A stretch of DNA of 64,000 bases from Vicugna pacos. Lineage: Eukaryota; Chordata; Mammalia; Artiodactyla; Camelidae. The stretch is taken from contig NC_133009.1 in the NCBI RefSeq assembly GCF_048564905.1, positions 3,303,001 through 3,367,000 of the forward strand, read 5' to 3'. The position numbers and the translations under genes are program-made. Under the pieces are notes generated by a model. The model was not told the origin of the DNA. It saw only the letters and a list, made by a program, of their open reading frames with translations, and ran no database searches. This document shows, one piece after another, positions 58,141-64,000 of this stretch. The stretch's first letter is position 1; every line of letters starts with the position of its first letter.

Positions 58141-58694
58141 CTTTGGGGGCCCTGAGCTCTCATGAGATCAATGGTGGGACTGGGCTTGAGCTGGGCTTCT
58201 GATGGCCAGTGTGGGGCTCTGCCCCAATGCCATGCTGTCCCAAATGTCCACAGGTCCACCGTCATTTTGTTGCTAGGTGCACGGGATGATCCACACATGC
58301 ATGCCTGGCCTCCAGCTCTGGCCTTGACCCTGTAGGGGGTCTAGTGTGGCTGAGGCATAGTCAGGAGGTCAAACATGGTGCTGTTTTCTCAAATCTCATA
58401 ATTATCCTATGTGGTGTCTGGTTGGCCTTGGAATGTAGCGGAATGTTCATGACATTAGATGAAAGGAGGTGGGTTTGCCTGCCATACGCATATACCAGAG
58501 GGTCACCTCCATGTGGAATTTGGAGATGCCAACTTGGACCTGCCGGTAGAGAAAGATTTGTCTTTGAAAGTGACTGAGCAAGATTTCATACCAGCTGTAC
58601 TGCAGAAGGATGGGGCTATTCCTGGGGGGCCAGGGCAGAGTGAGGACGAGCCTGTGTGTCCTGCCATCACTGACTGCCCCTTTCTCCCCTGCAG

Positions 58695-58767
58695 TGGACG
58701 GTGGACTGCAGCGAGCAGCTGGACAGCAGCTGTTCCTTCTCCCTAGGACGAGCCCCCCCCGCAGCAG
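58695..58767 (+). CDS. CTIF: CTIF second coding exon (codons 61-84)
   Basis: After a polypyrimidine tract and CCCCTGCAG the exon encodes, in the human frame, WTVDCSEQLDSSCSFSLGRA then PP, which matches the CTIF N-terminal region (WTADCSEPLDSSCSFSRGRA as I remember it). A GTAGG donor follows at 58768. The human exon is 72 bases as I reconstruct it; this one is 73, with a run of eight C at 58753-58760 where seven would keep the frame. With the missing base in the previous exon the literal frame instead meets a TAG at 58744-58746 and would give about 76 residues. The rest of the protein, including the MIF4G domain that binds eIF3, lies beyond the window. This exon belongs to the CBP80-interacting N-terminal half. 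Confidence 0.85.
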
Positions 58768-58964
58768 GTAGGGATCCAGCTCCATCCGGGGGTTTTCATG
58801 GTCTTGTCTGTCTAGGTTCCTGGGCTGCCCGCCATGGTGCTCCTGAGAAGGTGGTGATGTGGAAAGAGTAGGAAACAGGAGAGGGGAGGGTGCTGTCTGC
58901 ACTCTGGAAAGTTCTCCCTGAATACCCAGCCACAGTGAAGCTCTCCCTCCCCAGGACACATAGA

Positions 58965-59150
58965 TTCGTAAGATTTATTTTCAGTAGCAACATAATTTAT
59001 AATAACAAACATCCGCAAACAGCTAATGGTCCGTTGAGAGGGGAATGGATAAATGATACATGATATATCCTTACTGTGGAATATACACAACAGTCAAACG
59101 CATGAACTAGAGGTTCGCACATCAACATTGATGGCGGATCCTGCAAATAA
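58965..59150 (+). mobile_element. Old L1M LINE fragment
   Basis: 'gggaatggataaatgataca', 'tgatatatccttactgtgga' and 'acgcatgaactagaggttcg' are worn sense L1 words ('ggtgaatggataaacaaatt', 'ggtatatccatacaatggaa'). Very diverged. Confidence 0.6.
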
Positions 59151-59792
59151 GGGGACCCCTAGGATTTTGGTGCTGGTGAGGCCACTTTGGAGATCACTTC
59201 TGCTCCAGGTTTACAGAGGACCTGGAGGGGCAGGCTGAGGGGGTGAGGTGTCAGGTACTTGTCCACTTCCCCGGCCAACCAGCTTCCTGGGACCAGAAAG
59301 CCTGGGCTGCTTGCCTGTGAGATCCCGAGGGGCCCCCTGTGCATCATGTGGCTGGGAGGGAAGGAGGCAGCTGCTCTTTGAGAGCCATCCCTGGTGACCC
59401 CCAGGCCCTGCACACCCTCTGGCTGTCCAGCTGTTCTTGCTGATGCCTCATCCTGACCTGTGGGAGGTGGTGGGATCAGAGGCTGGAAAAAACCATCTAT
59501 CCCCAAGCCCCAGCCCAGCCTCACCCTGCACCTGTCCAGAGAGATGAGGGAGGCTCTGTGGGCTCCTGCAGTAACTTGCTCCCTGTACCAAAGCAGCTGC
59601 ATGAACACATTGCCCAGGCCCACTTGCTTGTGTCAGCTTCAGTCCCATGGTGCTGATGAGATCATCTCTTCTGTACTCTGTCCTGAGAGAAGGTGGTCAG
59701 TGGCCTCGGTGTGGCTCTTTCTTAGGCTGTAGGGCTTTGCTGTACCATGGGGCGGGAGGACAGCGGCCCTGGGTCGTTCTCCCACGCTCATT
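59151..59792. other. Intronic single-copy DNA
   Basis: GC-rich, no repeat or exon recognised. Confidence 0.4.
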
Positions 59793-59817
59793 TGTGTGTG
59801 TGTGTGTGTGTGTGTGT
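59793..59817. repeat. (TG)n microsatellite
   Basis: Twelve perfect TG units. Confidence 0.95.
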
Positions 59818-59984
59818 CTCATTGATTCTAAGTAGGAGGCCTCGATAAAGCCAGGGTGGGGCGGGGCAGGAGACCCAGGTTCTCCTTTTCGCTCTGCCAT
59901 GCCACAAACTGGGTGGCAATTCTCAGCTTCCTCATAAAAAGACCAGGAGACCTGATGGCCTCTGAGAGTCCTTCTAGCTTCTCC

Positions 59985-60070
59985 ATGCTGTTTGTAGATG
60001 AGGAAGCTGGGTCCATGGAGCTGTGATGACCTGACCAAGCTGGGACTTGAACCCAGGTCTGTGGCCTGCC
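59985..60070 (-). repeat. MIR SINE fragment
   Basis: 'tgtttgtagatgaggaagct', 'gtgatgacctgaccaagctg' and 'ggacttgaacccaggtctgt' match the reverse-strand MIR core. A short opposite-strand MIR-like piece may precede it at 59880-59975. Confidence 0.6.
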
Positions 60071-61085
60071 CCGTCCCCTTGCTGGCCCTTTACCTTGCTT
60101 ACTATAGCAGATAGCCTTCTATGGAGGTCTTTGGTCCCCATCACCAGACTGCTGGTCCTTGCTCCGGGACCCCATTTGTACCCCCGAACCCCTCCAGCCC
60201 TTGGCCTAGGACCTGGCACATGAGGGGCACCGTCTCCAGTGTCTGCCGATTGTCTGGGATTTCCTACGTCAAGATTCCCTTAACTCTTCAGCGGCAAAGG
60301 TGGCTTGGATTTGGGAATTCAAGAACTGGAGAGAGAGGGCTTCAGGGAAGGGCTGAAGTTCTCAGACTGAGGACCTAAGAGGCTTTACCAGTGAGAAACT
60401 AAAAAACCAGCTGTTTGTTATTTAGTTAGTAGGTGTCTGGTTCTGGAATCTTCCAGAGTCTACCTTCTTCTCTCTCTCCTTTGCCTCCATTTTTGGGCCC
60501 CCTCTCCCTGCTGTTTCCCTCTGGTCCCATTCTCCCATCTCTCTGGACAGGCTTCCCAGGGAGTGGGAATGGCGTGTCCTCCCGCTTGCCCCTCATCTGC
60601 CTCCCTCCCTCTGGGTTGTCCTTTCATAGCTGCCTTTATCCCTGGAGGAGGGTGGGTGGGGTGTTGGCCAGGGCTGGGGGCTTGCGGGAAGGGGTACCCT
60701 GGCACCGTGAGGACCAGCCGACCCCCATTCCCACCTTGAGAAGCAGCTGAGCAGTCAGCTTGGGATAAGAAGGGGATGAATGAAATGCACCTGAATTTCA
60801 AGAACTTGTAAAAGGCTCACATTGGATCCTTTCTTGGGAGGTAGAACTGAGACGCAGGTCAGTTACAGGGGACAAGCCCCAGGAAGGTGGAGATGGGCTC
60901 TCAGAATATAAACCCGCCTTACTTCCCTGACGTGCCAGGAGCACGAGCATTCTTAGTAGGGGTCTCCTGAAGGCTGTGGGGCCATGGGCACTCCCACCGC
61001 CCCCATGTAGAGTCTCTCTGGTCATCTCAGCTGAAGGAAGGGGGAGACACCTGCTTCCAAGAAGCAAAGGAGTGGGCAGGGTGCC
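60071..61085. other. Intronic single-copy DNA
   Basis: GC-rich with pyrimidine-rich runs at 60460-60560. No exon seen. Confidence 0.4.
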
Positions 61086-61260
61086 GCATGGGCAGCCGGC
61101 CTCAGCCCCACGTGCCGCATGCCGCGTGGGTTAGGGGTGCAGACTCTGCGGTGTCCACGTGCGGCGAGCCGGCGGGGCTAAGAGGGAGGGCTGCCCCGCC
61201 TGAGTCCCGGTGTGGCAGCGCCCCTGTGCTGTGCGGGGCTGCTGGAGGCCGAGGAAACTC
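61086..61260. promoter_or_regulatory. Small CpG-rich patch
   Basis: CpG dinucleotides are clearly denser over about 175 bases ('gcaccc'-poor, with 'ccgcatgccgcgtgg' and 'gtgcggcgagccggcgg') than elsewhere in the window. It is short for a CpG island. It could be an intronic alternative promoter or enhancer, or merely GC-rich DNA. Confidence 0.3.
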
Positions 61261-61481
61261 AGCTGGTCCTAGAGTTCAGGGTATTTGCAGAGGGATTTTT
61301 CATAGATTCCTCAGCCGGGTGGTGTTTGTAGAGGCCTGGAGCATAGCTTCTGCCTTCAGGTGCCTTACCTCTTAGAAGGACAGGATAACGTGTGAAAGAA
61401 GGCCAAGTGCAGGGCAGGAGATGCAGGGTCCAAAGGGTGGCCAGATCTCTGGTGACCCAGAGCTGAGGAGCCGGGGCAGGC

Positions 61482-61519
61482 CGAGCAGGGGAGGTGGCAC
61501 CGAGCAGGGGAGGTGGCAC
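61482..61519 (+). repeat. 19-bp tandem duplication
   Basis: CGAGCAGGGGAGGTGGCAC at 61482-61500 is repeated at 61501-61519 with one change at the last base. Confidence 0.95.
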
Positions 61520-61915
61520 TGAGCGGGACCTCCTGGATGGACTCGGACACTCTACACTGCACTGCATGGGGAGGCAGGAGCTGGATTGAAACGAGGTCTT
61601 CTGAGGTCAGGAGAACCTTGCTCGGTGATAAAAAGCCCAATTTTTAGACATTAGTGACTCAGTTAATTAGCATACGAACAATGAAGTGCTGTGGACAAGT
61701 CTCTTTCTTGCTACTAACCTGGGTGAGTACTCAGGCTGGCACAGTAGCTCAGCCGTGTTGGGACAGCCTGCTTCCTTCTCTGCTGTGCCCTCTCTAGGGT
61801 GTGGCCTTTGTCCCGTGGCCCTGTAGCTCAGGTCCACGTCCACGCTCCTGGCAGTGGGAGCATCCTGGACCTCATCCCCGGGAACCTCGGGCGTCCCCTC
61901 ATGAAGCAGCTCTTC

Positions 61916-61932
61916 TGGCGCCCTCTGGTGGA
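61916..61932 (-). promoter_or_regulatory. Strong CTCF-like motif
   Basis: On the minus strand it reads CCACCAGAGGGCGCCA, a near-perfect match to the CTCF core CCACYAGRKGGCGC. The flanks are single-copy. CTCF sites of this strength are often bound; occupancy cannot be inferred from sequence alone. Confidence 0.6.
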
Positions 61933-63132
61933 GGGATCAAAGCTGGCCAACCTCCCTTAAGTGACCGCATCGTTAAGGAAAGCCCTAGAACTGGCGTGCT
62001 GCAGCTGTCCCTGCCCACCTGCCCTGCAGTGGCCCTGATGGCGGGGAGAGCCAGAGAGCTGCCAGCTGAGGAGAGCTTCTTGCTGGACAGCTCTGACGGG
62101 AGGCTGCTGCCCAGACATCCAGCAAGGGCCCCTTCATCCTGGTCCACCACATGTAGGGGCAGTGGACTGGCTTGTAGGGCCATGAGCACACCCGCTGCCC
62201 CTGACTGCACCCTCTCAACCAGGCAGACACCCTCACGCTGATTCATGGGGGGACCGGGATGTTCCAAATGTACATCTGCCTGTCCGGCTGGTCGTCGGCC
62301 GTGAGCTGGGCGCTAGGGCTGCTTCTACATCCCTGCCCGCCCCTAGCCTAAGGCCTTGCACACAGTGGGTGCTCAGTCACGACCCCTGAGTTGGCTCGGA
62401 CCTGGTCCAGGCAGACGTTCCCTAGCGGACCCTGTTCTTCTGGCCACACCAACTTGGCTGAGCTTTCGGGGGTCACTGAGATAATGGGGCAGCTCTGCTA
62501 CCCCATCCTCCCCCTGGGGGAGAATTTCAGGGGGAAACAGGCTAGACTGAGACTGGGGTGGCTGGCTGCTCTAGCAGTTTCCCTGACTACCCCACCTTGG
62601 CCACATGTGCCCAGGGCAGTGGGGCTGGCAGGAGAGTGCTGAGGTGCTAAATTCTGCCCAGGAAACCGTGTGGTGGGTCACAGACCATGTGCCAAATGAG
62701 GGGCCAGGTGCAGACCCATCTGGGGAGCAGTCATGCACTGGGATTATTTATTTTGTTATTTTAATTAATGTAAAAAAAAAGAAAAATCTTCTCTGAACCC
62801 TTTCAGAGGCACAAAGTTAGGGTAACCCCAGATAGAATCCCATGAGCTGGGAAGAAGGGGGCCCAGAGAGTCCAGAACAAAAAAATCCAGGCTCCACATA
62901 GCCCTGAAGAGGCCTGTCCAACTGCCAGCAATCAGGACTCAGCTGTATTTAGGATTGTTTGGTGTCCTGGCAGCCTCTTTCCAAGAGAGCTTGTCCATCA
63001 CCTTGTCATTTACCTAGGAGGCTGAAATACAGTTTCCACCTTTCCATTGTAACGGGAAGCTCATGGAGATGATGTAGAAGAAAGTGCCTGAAACAAGAGA
63101 GTGCAGCCCGGTGCATTTAGAAAATGTCTCCA
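61933..63132. other. Intronic single-copy DNA
   Basis: GC-rich, with an L2-like scrap at 62350-62385 ('ccttgcacacagtgggtgct') and an A-run at 62772-62780. No exon seen. Confidence 0.4.
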
Positions 63133-63150
63133 GGCACCAGCAGGGGGTTT
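63133..63150 (+). promoter_or_regulatory. Weaker CTCF-like motif
   Basis: GGCACCAGCAGGGGGTTT matches the CTCF core CCASYAGRKGGC except at its last base. It points right, opposite to the stronger site 1.2 kb to the left. The DNA after it (63140-63310) looks single-copy and may be conserved. Confidence 0.35.
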
Positions 63151-63589
63151 AGCATCCAGGGAAGGAAGCCAGAGGCGTGTGAAAGGTTGTGTGGAGTCTG
63201 CCACAAATAGCTCTTCTCCATCTGCACAGCAGTGCCAAGGAAATGAAATTAATGTGCACAACAGCAGCAGGGCCTCTAATTAGACCTTGAGAAGGACTTC
63301 CTGACTGAAGGACTTGTTGGCCCATAGTGTTGGCTGTTGAGCGAGTGATGTAATCTCTGCTGGGAACCTGGTGAGCACACCTCCTCACCAGACAGTTCGT
63401 GTGGAGCCCTGAGAAAGGGAGGCATGTGCCAGAAATGATGTCCTGAGTCCTGGCTGACAGCCTGTGATCCCGCACTCCCTGGAGGGAGGAGAGAAGGCCA
63501 CTCCCGTGTTCCACCATGATGCCAGTAGCACATCAGAGCATCAGGTGGAAAGAGCCTTATCCCAGGTGTCAGGAGAACCAGATGTTGAC

Positions 63590-63745
63590 CCATGTGTGGC
63601 ACACACTCCAGTCTCCTCTGAAGAACGGGGTTTGGGCTCCACAGACTTCTCTGAGCCTCTCTGGAAACCTCTTACACTATTTACATTCTGTGTCTCCATG
63701 AAATGGGACCAAATAGCTGCTAATAGCAGTAGCAGGTCTGGATTT
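63590..63745 (+). repeat. MIR SINE fragment
   Basis: 'cttctctgagcctctctgga' and 'ttctgtgtctccatgaaatg' then 'ggaccaaatagctgctaata' look like a worn plus-strand MIR core. Confidence 0.45.
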
Positions 63746-64000
63746 TCCTATTTCTCTACTGTTCCCCACACCTACCTTGATACCTGTGGCATCCTGCAGG
63801 TTAGGGATACCCTGGGAGTCACCGCTGACTCGGACCCAGGAGATGACAGGTAGCAGGTGGAGGTGAATCATAAGTGCACTGTTTACCCCTCTCGTACCTC
63901 TTTACCTCTGGAAAAGGGTAGAAGGAGCTTTCTGCCAGTCATCTTGCTGCCCTCCAGGAATTATAGTATCTGATTCAGAGCCAATGTAAAAACTCATTAG
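63746..64000. other. Intronic single-copy DNA to the window edge
   Basis: Nothing recognised. Confidence 0.4.

Larger units (their letters stand above)
45577..58694 (+). other. CTIF: CTIF intron between first and second coding exons
   Basis: The intron has a GTGAG donor and a polypyrimidine-CCCCTGCAG acceptor. It is 13.1 kb and phase 0 by comparison with the human protein (Q60/W61). It holds the MIR, L1, hAT and MER5-like copies listed separately and no other recognisable exon. Confidence 0.8.
58768..64000 (+). other. CTIF: CTIF intron after the second coding exon (runs off the edge)
   Basis: No further CTIF exon is seen. The next expected coding block would begin with NGSKDNSLDML in the human protein and is absent. 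The intron holds MIR and L1 scraps, a TG run, CTCF-like sites and GC-rich single-copy DNA. Confidence 0.65.

Noticed and set aside
63133-63150. A second strong CTCF site
   Set aside because: It misses the final core base and the GCGC extension, so it is kept only as a weak match.
1-64000. CRISPR array, bacterial operon, phage or toxin system
   Set aside because: No regularly spaced identical repeats, no Shine-Dalgarno-led dense coding and no prokaryotic proteins; repeats and splice sites show mammalian nuclear DNA.

Overview
This is a piece of a mammalian nuclear genome. It contains spliced exons, ancient MIR, L2 and MER-type repeats, LINE-1 copies of several ages, Tigger and hAT DNA transposon fossils and microsatellites. 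I see no bacterial operons, CRISPR arrays or phage genes. One lineage-specific SINE (about 7650-7757, minus strand) carries A-box and B-box motifs and resembles the tRNA-Ala-type Vic-1 SINE of camelids. I see no Alu, B1, Bov-tA/BovB or pig PRE-1. With the style of the younger L1 3' ends, this suggests an even-toed ungulate, most likely a camelid; that is inference.

The only gene recognised with confidence is CTIF (CBP80/20-dependent translation initiation factor, human 18q21), on the plus strand. Its first coding exon is at 45370-45576 (ATG at 45398) and the next at 58695-58767, separated by a 13.1 kb intron; the intron after it runs off the right edge. The rest of the gene, including the MIF4G domain, lies outside the window. 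As printed, the two exons carry opposite one-base length differences from the human reading frame as I remember it, and the literal frame stops at 58744. A second possible gene end sits at the left edge: a plus-strand terminal exon at about 405-750 (58 codons, stop, then AATAAA at 724) that I could not identify.

Layout: 1-8.5 kb is GC-richer and gene-poor, with MIR copies, the camelid-type SINE, G-runs and an RFX X-box-like site. From 8.5 to 35.8 kb the sequence is strikingly AT-rich and has no recognisable gene. It holds a 3.5 kb hAT transposon split by an L1, a fairly young L1 3' end, a Tigger element, and a 132-bp near-identical second copy of the Tigger interior at 33.9 kb. From 35.8 kb to the end it is GC-rich again and holds the CTIF exons, a younger L1 with clear target-site duplications (50.8-52.5 kb), a nested L1-in-L1 (54.5-55.4 kb), more MIRs, MER5-like pieces, and a strong CTCF-like motif at 61.9 kb.

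I found no previously undescribed multi-gene system. The items most worth a second look are the CTIF frame disruption, the young-looking Tigger fragment duplication, and the sharp composition steps near 8.5 and 35.8 kb. Repeat family names and boundaries come from pattern memory, not from a database search, and are approximate.
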